Below, piece after piece: positions 26,753 through 40,200 of a DNA stretch of 64,000 nt. Positions within the stretch are counted from its first letter, which is position 1, and every line of letters begins with the position of its first letter. Below the pieces are notes generated by a model that saw nothing but the letters and a program-made list of their open reading frames with translations, was not told the origin of the DNA and made no database searches. Location of the stretch: positions 24,396,476 to 24,460,475 of the forward strand of contig OZ059894.1 in assembly GCA_964057225.1 (NCBI GenBank), read 5' to 3'. The position numbers and the translations under genes are program-made. The DNA is from Auanema rhodensis. Taxonomy: Eukaryota > Nematoda > Chromadorea > Rhabditida > Rhabditidae.

Positions 26753-29700
26753 TCAAAATTAGATTCCCCATGTCCATATTAGTCTAAAAACAAATTTTTA
26801 TTGATATTGGTGCATGGTAACCATGACTTTGAAATTTACGTGAACTTTAATTTATGCTAATTAAATGTACACGTGATGTGCACTTGGTATGTAACTCGCT
26901 TCACGTGAAAGATAAAGAGATGCGGTTTTCAAAATTAGATTCCCCATGTCCATATTAGTCTAAAAACAAATTTTTATTGATATTGGTTCATGGTAACCAT
27001 GACTTTGAAATTTACGTGAACTTCAATTTATGCTAATTAAATGTACACGTGATGTGCACTTGGTATGTAACTCGCTTCACGTGAAAGATGAAGAGATGCG
27101 GTTTTCAAAATTAGATTCCCTATGTCCATATTAGTCTAAAAACAAATTTTTATTGATATTGGTTCATGGTAACCATGACTTTGAAATTTACGTGAACTTT
27201 AATTTATGCTAATTAAATGTACACGTGATGTGCACTTGGTATGTAACTCGCTTCACGTGAAAGATAAAGAGATGCGGTTTTCAAAATTAGATTCCCCATG
27301 TCCATATTAGTCTAAAAACAAATTTTTATTGATATTGGTTCATGGTAACCATGACTTTGAAATTTACGTGAACTTCAATTTATGCTAATTAAATGTACAC
27401 GTGATGTGCACTTGGTATGTAACTCGCTTCACGTGAAAGATAAAGAGATGCGGTTTTCAAAATTAGATTCCCCATGTCCATATTAGTCTAAAAACAAATT
27501 TTTATTGATATTGGTTCATGGTAACCATGACTTTGAAATTTACGTGAACTTTAATTTATGCTAATTAAATGTACACGTGATGTGCACTTGGTATGTAACT
27601 CGCTTCACGTGAAAGATAAAGAGATGCGGTTTTCAAAATTAGATTCCCCATGTCCATATTAGTCTAAAAACAAATTTTTATTGATATTGGTTCATGGTAA
27701 CCATGACTTTGAAATTTACGTGAACTTTAATTTATGCTAATTAAATGTACACGTGATGTGCACTTGGTATGTAACTCGCTTCACGTGAAAGATAAAGAGA
27801 TGCGGTTTTCAAAATTAGATTCCCCATGTCCATATTAGTCTAAAAACAAATTTTTATTGATATTGGTGCATGGTAACCATGACTTTGAAATTTACGTGAA
27901 CTTTAATTTATGCTAATTAAATGTACACGTGATGTGCACTTGGTATGTAACTCGCTTCACGTGAAAGATAAAGAGATGCGGTTTTCAAAATTAGATTCCC
28001 CATGTCCATATTAGTCTAAAAACAAATTTTTATTGATATTGGTTCATGGTAACCATGACTTTGAAATTTACGTGAACTTCAATTTATGCTAATTAAATGT
28101 ACACGTGATGTGCACTTGGTATGTAACTCGCTTCACGTGAAAGATGAAGAGATGCGGTTTTCAAAATTAGATTCCCTATGTCCATATTAGTCTAAAAACA
28201 AATTTTTATTGATATTGGTTCATGGTAACCATGACTTTGAAATTTACGTGAACTTTAATTTATGCTAATTAAATGTACACGTGATGTGCACTTGGTATGT
28301 AACTCGCTTCACGTGAAAGATAAAGAGATGCGGTTTTCAAAATTAGATTCCCCATGTCCATATTAGTCTAAAAACAAATTTTTATTGATATTGGTTCATG
28401 GTAACCATGACTTTGAAATTTACGTGAACTTCAATTTATGCTAATTAAATGTACACGTGATGTGCACTTGGTATGTAACTCGCTTCACGTGAAAGATAAA
28501 GAGATGCGGTTTTCAAAATTAGATTCCCCATGTCCATATTAATCTAAAAACAAATTTTTATTGATATTGGTTCATGGTAACCATGACTTTGAAATTTACG
28601 TGAACTTCAATTTATGCTAATTAAATGTACACGTGATGTGCACTTGGTATGTAACTCGCTTCACGTGAAAGATAAAGAGATGCGGTTTTCAAAATTAGAT
28701 TCCCCATGTCCATATTAGTCTAAAAACAAATTTTTATTGATATTGGTTCATGGTAACCATGACTTTGAAATTTACGTGAACTTTAATTTATGCTAATTAA
28801 ATGTACACGTGATGTGCACTTGGTATGTAACTCGCTTCACGTGAAAGATAAAGAGATGCGGTTTTCAAAATTAGATTCCCCATGTCCATATTAGTCTAAA
28901 AACAAATTTTTATTGATATTGGTTCATGGTAACCATGACTTTGAAATTTACGTGAACTTTAATTTATGCTAATTAAATGTACACGTGATGTGCACTTGGT
29001 ATGTAACTCGCTTCACGTGAAAGATAAAGAGATGCGGTTTTCAAAATTAGATTCCCCATGTCCATATTAGTCTAAAAACAAATTTTTATTGATATTGGTT
29101 CATGGTAACCATGACTTTGAAATTTACGTGAACTTTAATTTATGCTAATTAAATGTACACGTGATGTGCACTTGGTATGTAACTCGCTTCACGTGAAAGA
29201 TAAAGAGATGCGGTTTTCAAAATTAGATTCCCCATGTCCATATTAGTCTAAAAACAAATTTTTATTGATATTGGTTCATGGTAACCATGACTTTGAAATT
29301 TACGTGAACTTTAATTTATGCTAATTAAATGTACACGTGATGTGCACTTGGTATGTAACTCGCTTCACGTGAAAGATAAAGAGATGCGGTTTTCAAAATT
29401 AGATTCCCCATGTCCATATTAGTCTAAAAACAAATTTTTATTGATATTGGTGCATGGTAACCATGACTTTGAAATTTACGTGAACTTTAATTTATGCTAA
29501 TTAAATGTACACGTGATGTGCACTTGGTATGTAACTCGCTTCACGTGAAAGATAAAGAGATGCGGTTTTCAAAATTAGATTCCCCATGTCCATATTAGTC
29601 TAAAAACAAATTTTTATTGATATTGGTTCATGGTAACCATGACTTTGAAATTTACGTGAACTTCAATTTATGCTAATTAAATGTACACGTGATGTGCACT

Positions 29701-30448
29701 TGGTATGTAACTCGCTTCACGTGAAAGATGAAGAGATGCGGTTTTCAAAATTAGATTCCCTATGTCCATATTAGTCTAAAAACAAATTTTTATTGATATT
29801 GGTTCATGGTAACCATGACTTTGAAATTTACGTGAACTTTAATTTATGCTAATTAAATGTACACGTGATGTGCACTTGGTATGTAACTCGCTTCACGTGA
29901 AAGATAAAGAGATGCGGTTTTCAAAATTAGATTCCCCATGTCCATATTAGTCTAAAAACAAATTTTTATTGATATTGGTTCATGGTAACCATGACTTTGA
30001 AATTTACGTGAACTTCAATTTATGCTAATTAAATGTACACGTGATGTGCACTTGGTATGTAACTCGCTTCACGTGAAAGATAAAGAGATGCGGTTTTCAA
30101 AATTAGATTCCCCATGTCCATATTAGTCTAAAAACAAATTTTTATTGATATTGGTTCATGGTAACCATGACTTTGAAATTTACGTGAACTTTAATTTATG
30201 CTAATTAAATGTACACGTGATGTGCACTTGGTATGTAACTCGCTTCACGTGAAAGATAAAGAGATGCGGTTTTCAAAATTAGATTCCCCATGTCCATATT
30301 AGTCTAAAAACAAATTTTTATTGATATTGGTTCATGGTAACCATGACTTTGAAATTTACGTGAACTTTAATTTATGCTAATTAAATGTACACGTGATGTG
30401 CACTTGGTATGTAACTCGCTTCACGTGAAAGATAAAGAGATGCGGTTT
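26753..30448 (+). repeat. 6-unit higher-order pattern G-S-17T-S'-T-T
   Basis: The order G, S (96C+162G), 17T, S' (96C with 162A), T, T occurs at 26753-27808, 27809-28864 (with one inserted S'-like unit at 28513) and 29393-30448. Start distances are 1056 bp and 1584 bp. The inserted unit at 28513 carries the private change 30A (TTAATC for TTAGTC). Four consecutive T units (28689-29392) separate the last two repeats. Confidence 0.8.
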
Positions 30449-32560
30449 TCAAAATTAGATTCCCCATGTCCATATTAGTCTAAAAACAAATTTTTATTGA
30501 TATTGGTGCATGGTAACCATGACTTTGAAATTTACGTGAACTTTAATTTATGCTAATTAAATGTACACGTGATGTGCACTTGGTATGTAACTCGCTTCAC
30601 GTGAAAGATAAAGAGATGCGGTTTTCAAAATTAGATTCCCCATGTCCATATTAGTCTAAAAACAAATTTTTATTGATATTGGTGCATGGTAACCATGACT
30701 TTGAAATTTACGTGAACTTTAATTTATGCTAATTAAATGTACACGTGATGTGCACTTGGTATGTAACTCGCTTCACGTGAAAGATAAAGAGATGCGGTTT
30801 TCAAAATTAGATTCCCCATGTCCATATTAGTCTAAAAACAAATTTTTATTGATATTGGTTCATGGTAACCATGACTTTGAATTTTACGTGAACTTTAATT
30901 TATGCTAATTAAATGTACACGTGATGTGCACTTGGTATGTAACTCGCTTCACGTGAAAGATAAAGAGATGCGGTTTTCAAAATTAGATTCCCCATGTCCA
31001 TATTAGTCTAAAAACAAATTTTTATTGATATTGGTTCATGGTAACCATGACTTTGAAATTTACGTGAACTTTAATTTATGCTAATTAAATGTACACGTGA
31101 TGTGCACTTGGTATGTAACTCGCTTCACGTGAAAGATAAAGAGATGCGGTTTTCAAAATTAGATTCCCCATGTCCATATTAGTCTAAAAACAAATTTTTA
31201 TTGATATTGGTTCATGGTAACCATGACTTTGAAATTTACGTGAACTTTAATTTATGCTAATTAAATGTACACGTGATGTGCACTTGGTATGTAACTCGCT
31301 TCACGTGAAAGATAAAGAGATGCGGTTTTCAAAATTAGATTCCCCATGTCCATATTAGTCTAAAAACAAATTTTTATTGATATTGGTTCATGGTAACCAT
31401 GACTTTGAAATTTACGTGAACTTTAATTTATGTTAATTAAATGTACACGTGATGTGCACTTGGTATGTAACTCGCTTCACGTGAAAGATAAAGAGATGCG
31501 GTTTTCAAAATTAGATTCCCCATGTCCATATTAGTCTAAAAACAAATTTTTATTGATATTGGTTCATGGTAACCATGACTTTGAAATTTACGTGAACTTT
31601 AATTTATGCTAATTAAATGTACACGTGATGTGCACTTGGTATGTAACTCGCTTCACGTGAAAGATAAAGAGATGCGGTTTTCAAAATTAGATTCCCCATG
31701 TCCATATTAGTCTAAAAACAAATTTTTATTGATATTGGTGCATGGTAACCATGACTTTGAAATTTACGTGAACTTTAATTTATGCTAATTAAATGTACAC
31801 GTGATGTGCACTTGGTATGTAACTCGCTTCACGTGAAAGATAAAGAGATGCGGTTTTCAAAATTAGATTCCCCATGTCCATATTAGTCTAAAAACAAATT
31901 TTTATTGATATTGGTTCATGGTAACCATGACTTTGAAATTTACGTGAACTTCAATTTATGCTAATTAAATGTACACGTGATGTGCACTTGGTATGTAACT
32001 CGCTTCACGTGAAAGATGAAGAGATGCGGTTTTCAAAATTAGATTCCCTATGTCCATATTAGTCTAAAAACAAATTTTTATTGATATTGGTTCATGGTAA
32101 CCATGACTTTGAAATTTACGTGAACTTTAATTTATGCTAATTAAATGTACACGTGATGTGCACTTGGTATGTAACTCGCTTCACGTGAAAGATAAAGAGA
32201 TGCGGTTTTCAAAATTAGATTCCCCATGTCCATATTAGTCTAAAAACAAATTTTTATTGATATTGGTGCATGGTAACCATGACTTTGAAATTTACGTGAA
32301 CTTTAATTTATGCTAATTAAATGTACACGTGATGTGCACTTGGTATGTAACTCGCTTCACGTGAAAGATAAAGAGATGCGGTTTTCAAAATTAGATTCCC
32401 CATATCCATATTAGTCTAAAAACAAATTTTTATTGATATTGGTGCATGGTAACCATGACTTTGAAATTTACGTGAACTTTAATTTATGCTAATTAAATGT
32501 ACACGTGATGTGCACTTGGTATGTAACTCGCTTCACGTGAAAGATAAAGAGATGCGGTTT
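30449..32560 (+). repeat. T-rich end of zone I
   Basis: Twelve full units. Two G units are followed by five consecutive T units (30801-31680). One of these has 82T (30801) and one has 106T (31329). Then come G, S and 17T units (31681-32208) and two further G units, the last with private 20A. This is the last stretch before the zone II markers appear at 32561. Confidence 0.8.
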
Positions 32561-34672
32561 TCAAAATTAGATTCCCCATGTCCATATTAGTCTAAAAACA
32601 AATTTTTATTGATATTGGTTCATGATAACCATGACTTTGAAGTTTACGTGAACTTTAATTTATGCTAATTAAATGTACACTTGATGTGCACTTGGTATGT
32701 AACTCGCTTCACGTGTAAGATAAAGAGATGCGGTTTTCAAAATTAGATTCCCCATGTCCATATTAGTCTAAAAACAAATTTTTATTGATATTGGTGCATG
32801 GTAACCATGACTTTGAAATTTACGTGAATTTTAATTTATGCTAATTAAATGTACACGTGATGTGCACTTGGTATGTAACTAGCTTCACGTGAAAGATAAA
32901 GAGATGCGGTTTTCAAAATTAGATTCCCTATGTCCATATTAGTCTAAAAAGAAATTTTTATTGATATTGGTGCATGGTAACCATGACTTTGAAATTTACG
33001 TGAACTTCAATTTATGCTAATTAAATGTACACGTGATGTGCACTTGGTATGTAACTCGCTTCACGTGAAAGATAAAGAGATGCGGTTTTCAAAATTAGAT
33101 TCCCCATGTCCATATTAGTCTAAAAACAAATTTTTATTGATATTGGTGCATGGTAACCATGACTTTGAAATTTACGTGAACTTCAATTTATGCTAATTAA
33201 ATGTACACGTGATGTGCACTTGGTATGTAACTCGCTTCACGTGAAAGATAAAGAGATGCGGTTTTCAAAATTAGATTCCCCATGTCCATATTAGTCTAAA
33301 AACAAATTTTTATTGATATTGGTGCATGGTAACCATGACTTTGAAATTTACGTGAACTTTAATTTATGCTAATTAAATGTACACGTGATGTGCACTTGGT
33401 ATGTAACTCGCTTCACGTGAAAGATAAAGAGATGCGGTTTTCAAAATTAGATTCCCCATGTCCATATTAGTCTAAAAACAAATTTTTATTGATATTGGTT
33501 CATGGTAACCATGACTTTGAAATTTACGTGAACTTTAATTTATGCTAATTAAATGTACACGTGATGTGCACTTGGTATGTAACTCGCTTCACGTGAAAGA
33601 TAAAGAGATGCGGTTTTCAAAATTAGATTCCCCATGTCCATATTAGTCTAAAAACAAATTTTTATTGATATTGGTTCATGATAACCATGACTTTGAAGTT
33701 TACGTGAACTTTAATTTATGCTAATTAAATGTACACTTGATGTGCACTTGGTATGTAACTCGCTTCACGTGTAAGATAAAGAGATGCGGTTTTCAAAATT
33801 AGATTCCCCATGTCCATATTAGTCTAAAAACAAATTTTTATTGATATTGGTGCATGGTAACCATGACTTTGAAATTTACGTGAATTTTAATTTATGCTAA
33901 TTAAATGTACACGTGATGTGCACTTGGTATGTAACTAGCTTCACGTGAAAGATAAAGAGATGCGGTTTTCAAAATTAGATTCCCTATGTCCATATTAGTC
34001 TAAAAACAAATTTTTATTGATATTGGTGCATGGTAACCATGACTTTGAAATTTACGTGAACTTCAATTTATGCTAATTAAATGTACACGTGATGTGCACT
34101 TGGTATGTAACTCGCTTCACGTGAAAGATAAAGAGATGCGGTTTTCAAAATTAGATTCCCCATGTCCATATTAGTCTAAAAACAAATTTTTATTGATATT
34201 GGTTCATGATAACCATGACTTTGAAATTTACGTGAACTTTAATTTATGCTAATTAAATGTACACGTGATGTGCACTTGGTATGTAACTCGTTTCACGTGA
34301 AAGATAAAGAGATGCGGTTTCCAAAATTAGATTCCCCATGTCCATATTAGTCTAAAAACAAATTTTTATTGATATTGGTTCATGGTAACCATGACTTTGA
34401 AATTTACGTGAACTTTAATTTATGCTAATTAAATGTACACGTGATGTGCACTTGGTATGTAACTCGCTTCACGTGAAAGATAAAGAGATGCGGTTTTCAA
34501 AGTTAGATTCCCCATGTCCATATTAGTCTAAAAACAAATTTTTATTGATATTGGTTCATGGTAACCATGACTTTGAAATTTACGTGAACTTTAATTTATG
34601 CTAAATAAATGTACACGTGATGTGCACTTGGTATGTAACTCGCTTCACGTGAAAGATAAAGAGATGAGGTTT

Positions 34673-36220
34673 TCAAAATTAGATTCCCCATGTCCATATT
34701 AGTCTAAAAACAAATTTTTATTGATATTGGTTCATGGTAACCATGACTTTGAAATTTACGTGAACTTTAATTTATGCTAATTAAATGTACACGTGATGTG
34801 CACTTGGTATGTATTTCGCTTCACGTGAAAGATAAAGAGATGCGGTTTTCAAAATTAGATTCCCCATGTCCATATTAGTCTAAAAACAAATTGTTATTGA
34901 TATTGGTGCATGGTAACCATGACTTTGAAATTTACGTGAATTTTAATTTATGCTAATTAAATGTACACGTGATGTGCACTTGGTATGTAACTCGCTTCAC
35001 GTGAAAGATAAAGAGATGCGGTTTTCAAAATTAGATTCCCCATGTCCATATTAGTCTAAAAACAAATTTTTATTGATATTGGTGCATGGTAACCATGACT
35101 TTGAAATTTACGTGAACTTTAATTTATGCTAAATAAATGTACACGTGATGTGCACTTGGTATGTAACTCGCTTCACGTGAAAGATAAAGAGATGCGGTTT
35201 TCAAAATTAGATTCCCCATGTCCATATTAGTCTAAAAACAAATTTTTATTGATATTGGTGCATGGTAACCATGACTTTGAAATTTACGTGAACTTTAATT
35301 TATGCTAAATAAATGTACACGTGATGTGCACTTGGTATGTAACTCGCTTCACGTGAAAGATAAAGAGATGCGGTTTTCAAAATTAGATTCCCCATGTCCA
35401 TATTAGTCTAAAAACAAATTTTTATTGATATTGGTTCATGGTAACCATGACTTTGAAATTTACGTGAACTTTAATTTATGCTAATTAAATGTACACGTGA
35501 TGTGCACTTGGTATGTATTTCGCTTCACGTGAAAGATAAAGAGATGCGGTTTTCAAAATTAGATTCCCCATGTCCATATTAGTCTAAAAACAAATTGTTA
35601 TTGATATTGGTGCATGGTAACCATGACTTTGAAATTTACGTGAATTTTAATTTATGCTAATTAAATGTACACGTGATGTGCACTTGGTATGTAACTCGCT
35701 TCACGTGAAAGATAAAGAGATGCGGTTTTCAAAATTAGATTCCCCATGTCCATATTAGTCTAAAAACAAATTTTTATTGATATTGGTTCATGGTAACCAT
35801 GACTTTGAAATTTACGTGAACTCTTGGTATGTATTTCGCTTCACGTGAAAGATAAAGAGATGCGGTTTTCAAAATTAGATTCCCCATGTCCATATTAGTC
35901 TAAAAACAAATTTTTATTGATATTGGTTCATGGTAACCATGACTTTGAAATTTACGTGAACTTTAATTTATGCTAATTAAATGTACACGTGATGTGCACT
36001 TGGTATGTATTTCGCTTCACGTGAAAGATAAAGAGATGCGGTTTTCAAAATTAGATTCCCCATGTCCATATTAGTCTAAAAACAAATTGTTATTGATATT
36101 GGTGCATGGTAACCATGACTTTGAAATTTACGTGAACTTTAATTTATGCTAATTAAATGTACACGTGATGTGCACTTGGTATGTAACTCGCTTCACGTGA
36201 AAGATAAAGAGATGCGGTTT
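34673..36220 (+). repeat. Nested short-period repeats within duplication copy 1
   Basis: The pair of a 142T+143T unit followed by a 45G unit appears at 34673-35024, 35377-35728 and 35869-36220. Start distances are 704 bp (4 units) and 492 bp (140+352). The same arrangement recurs in copy 2 at 39213, 39917 and 40409. The truncated unit sits between the second and third pairs, so local duplication preceded the large one. Confidence 0.8.
35729..35868 (+). repeat. Truncated 140-bp monomer, 36-bp deletion (first)
   Basis: The unit lacks consensus positions 95-130, so AACT joins directly to CTTGG at 35822/35823. The deletion removes the TAATTA palindrome, the second ACGTGA motif and most of GTGCAC. 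It cannot be slid in either direction, so there is no exact microhomology, although CTT occurs at both ends (93-95 and 131-133). Phase after this unit shifts by 36 bp. It is one of two length variants in the window. Confidence 0.97.
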
Positions 36221-37100
36221 TCAAAATTAGATTCCCCATGTCCATATTAGTCTAAAAACAAATTTTTATTGATATTGGTGCATGGTAACCATGACTTTGA
36301 AATTTACGTGAACTTTAATTTATGCTAAATAAATGTACACGTGATGTGCACTTGGTATGTAACTCGCTTCACGTGAAAGATAAAGTGATGCGGTTTTCAA
36401 AATTAGATTTCCCATGTCCATATTAGTCTAAAAATAAATTTTTATTGATATTGGTTCATGGTAACCATGACTTTGAAATTTACGTGAACTTTAATTTATG
36501 CTAATTAAATGTACACGTGATGTGCACTTGGTATGTATTTCGCTTCAAGTGAAAGATAAAGAGATGCGGTTTTCAAAATTAGATTCCCCATGTCCATATT
36601 AGTCTAAAAACAAATTTTTATTGATATTGGTTCATGATAACCATGACTTTGAAATTTACGTGAACTTTAATTTATGCTAAATAAATGTACACGTGATGTG
36701 CACTTGGTATGTAACTCGCTTCACGTGAAAGATAAAGTGATGCGGTTTTCAAAATTAGATTCCCCATGTTCATATTAGTCTAAAAACAAATTTTTATTGA
36801 TATTGGTGCATGGTAACCATGACTTTGAAATTTACGTGAACTTTAATTTATGCTAATTAAATGTACACGTGATGTGCACTTGGTATGTAACTCGCTTCAC
36901 GTGAAAGATAAAGTGATGCGGTTTTCAAAATTAGATTTCCCATGTTCATATTAGTCTAAAAACAAATTTTTATTGATATTGGTTCATGGTAACCATGACT
37001 TTGAAATTTACGTGAACTTTAATTTATGCTAATTAAATGTACACGTGATGTGCACTTGGTATGTAACTCGCTTCACGTGAAAGATAAAGAGATGCGGTTT

Positions 37101-37276
37101 TCAAAATTAGATTCCCCATGTCCATATTAGTCTAAAAACAAATTTTTATTGATATTGGTTCATGGTAACCATGACTTTGAAATTTACGTGAACTTTAATT
37201 TATGCTAATTAAATGTACACTTGATGTGCACTTGGTATGTAACTCGCTTCACGTGTAAGATAAAGAGATGCGGTTT
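37101..37276 (+). repeat. Chimeric monomer at the duplication join
   Basis: The left part has the ordinary 65G and 82A and matches the unit at 41641. The right part has 121T and 156T and matches the units at 32561 and 37277. The switch lies between position 82 (37182) and position 121 (37221). This is what an unequal exchange inside a monomer would leave at the boundary between two tandem copies. Confidence 0.8.
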
Positions 37277-40200
37277 TCAAAATTAGATTCCCCATGTCCA
37301 TATTAGTCTAAAAACAAATTTTTATTGATATTGGTTCATGATAACCATGACTTTGAAGTTTACGTGAACTTTAATTTATGCTAATTAAATGTACACTTGA
37401 TGTGCACTTGGTATGTAACTCGCTTCACGTGTAAGATAAAGAGATGCGGTTTTCAAAATTAGATTCCCCATGTCCATATTAGTCTAAAAACAAATTTTTA
37501 TTGATATTGGTGCATGGTAACCATGACTTTGAAATTTACGTGAATTTTAATTTATGCTAATTAAATGTACACGTGATGTGCACTTGGTATGTAACTAGCT
37601 TCACGTGAAAGATAAAGAGATGCGGTTTTCAAAATTAGATTCCCTATGTCCATATTAGTCTAAAAAGAAATTTTTATTGATATTGGTGCATGGTAACCAT
37701 GACTTTGAAATTTACGTGAACTTCAATTTATGCTAATTAAATGTACACGTGATGTGCACTTGGTATGTAACTCGCTTCACGTGAAAGATAAAGAGATGCG
37801 GTTTTCAAAATTAGATTCCCCATGTCCATATTAGTCTAAAAACAAATTTTTATTGATATTGGTGCATGGTAACCATGACTTTGAAATTTACGTGAACTTT
37901 AATTTATGCTAATTAAATGTACACGTGATGTGCACTTGGTATGTAACTCGCTTCACGTGAAAGATAAAGAGATGCGGTTTTCAAAATTAGATTCCCCATG
38001 TCCATATTAGTCTAAAAACAAATTTTTATTGATATTGGTTCATGGTAACCATGACTTTGAAATTTACGTGAACTTTAATTTATGCTAATTAAATGTACAC
38101 GTGATGTGCACTTGGTATGTAACTCGCTTCACGTGAAAGATAAAGAGATGCGGTTTTCAAAATTAGATTCCCCATGTCCATATTAGTCTAAAAACAAATT
38201 TTTATTGATATTGGTTCATGATAACCATGACTTTGAAGTTTACGTGAACTTTAATTTATGCTAATTAAATGTACACTTGATGTGCACTTGGTATGTAACT
38301 CGCTTCACGTGTAAGATAAAGAGATGCGGTTTTCAAAATTAGATTCCCCATGTCCATATTAGTCTAAAAACAAATTTTTATTGATATTGGTGCATGGTAA
38401 CCATGACTTTGAAATTTACGTGAATTTTAATTTATGCTAATTAAATGTACACGTGATGTGCACTTGGTATGTAACTAGCTTCACGTGAAAGATAAAGAGA
38501 TGCGGTTTTCAAAATTAGATTCCCTATGTCCATATTAGTCTAAAAACAAATTTTTATTGATATTGGTGCATGGTAACCATGACTTTGAAATTTACGTGAA
38601 CTTCAATTTATGCTAATTAAATGTACACGTGATGTGCACTTGGTATGTAACTCGCTTCACGTGAAAGATAAAGAGATGCGGTTTTCAAAATTAGATTCCC
38701 CATGTCCATATTAGTCTAAAAACAAATTTTTATTGATATTGGTTCATGATAACCATGACTTTGAAATTTACGTGAACTTTAATTTATGCTAATTAAATGT
38801 ACACGTGATGTGCACTTGGTATGTAACTCGTTTCACGTGAAAGATAAAGAGATGCGGTTTTCAAAATTAGATTCCCCATGTCCATATTAGTCTAAAAACA
38901 AATTTTTATTGATATTGGTTCATGGTAACCATGACTTTGAAATTTACGTGAACTTTAATTTATGCTAATTAAATGTACACGTGATGTGCACTTGGTATGT
39001 AACTCGCTTCACGTGAAAGATAAAGAGATGCGGTTTTCAAAGTTAGATTCCCCATGTCCATATTAGTCTAAAAACAAATTTTTATTGATATTGGTTCATG
39101 GTAACCATGACTTTGAAATTTACGTGAACTTTAATTTATGCTAAATAAATGTACACGTGATGTGCACTTGGTATGTAACTCGCTTCACGTGAAAGATAAA
39201 GAGATGAGGTTTTCAAAATTAGATTCCCCATGTCCATATTAGTCTAAAAACAAATTTTTATTGATATTGGTTCATGGTAACCATGACTTTGAAATTTACG
39301 TGAACTTTAATTTATGCTAATTAAATGTACACGTGATGTGCACTTGGTATGTATTTCGCTTCACGTGAAAGATAAAGAGATGCGGTTTTCAAAATTAGAT
39401 TCCCCATGTCCATATTAGTCTAAAAACAAATTGTTATTGATATTGGTGCATGGTAACCATGACTTTGAAATTTACGTGAATTTTAATTTATGCTAATTAA
39501 ATGTACACGTGATGTGCACTTGGTATGTAACTCGCTTCACGTGAAAGATAAAGAGATGCGGTTTTCAAAATTAGATTCCCCATGTCCATATTAGTCTAAA
39601 AACAAATTTTTATTGATATTGGTGCATGGTAACCATGACTTTGAAATTTACGTGAACTTTAATTTATGCTAAATAAATGTACACGTGATGTGCACTTGGT
39701 ATGTAACTCGCTTCACGTGAAAGATAAAGAGATGCGGTTTTCAAAATTAGATTCCCCATGTCCATATTAGTCTAAAAACAAATTTTTATTGATATTGGTG
39801 CATGGTAACCATGACTTTGAAATTTACGTGAACTTTAATTTATGCTAAATAAATGTACACGTGATGTGCACTTGGTATGTAACTCGCTTCACGTGAAAGA
39901 TAAAGAGATGCGGTTTTCAAAATTAGATTCCCCATGTCCATATTAGTCTAAAAACAAATTTTTATTGATATTGGTTCATGGTAACCATGACTTTGAAATT
40001 TACGTGAACTTTAATTTATGCTAATTAAATGTACACGTGATGTGCACTTGGTATGTATTTCGCTTCACGTGAAAGATAAAGAGATGCGGTTTTCAAAATT
40101 AGATTCCCCATGTCCATATTAGTCTAAAAACAAATTGTTATTGATATTGGTGCATGGTAACCATGACTTTGAAATTTACGTGAATTTTAATTTATGCTAA

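Larger units (their letters stand above)
32561..37276 (+). repeat. Large tandem duplication, copy 1 (4716 bp, 27 units)
   Basis: Opens with a strongly marked unit (65A+82G+121T+156T) and ends in a chimeric unit at 37101. The order of marked units matches 37277-41816 with an offset of 4540 bp from 33617 onward. Shared rare markers are 39G (AAAAAGAAAT, 32913), 5G (34497), 169A (34497), 45G (34849, 35553, 36045), 142T+143T, the 36-bp deletion unit (35729), 152A (36397) and 22T (36749, 36925). It has one more unit than copy 2 (an extra 96C unit near 33089). A seen difference is position 1 C at 34321, against T at 38861. Confidence 0.93.

Noticed and set aside
34673-36044. CENP-B-box-like sequence in units with 142T+143T (TTCG followed by four bases and A)
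   Set aside because: The left half of the box (TTCG, then A at the right spacing) is present, but the required CGGG right half reads TGAA. Most units lack even TTCG. No functional CENP-B box is supported.
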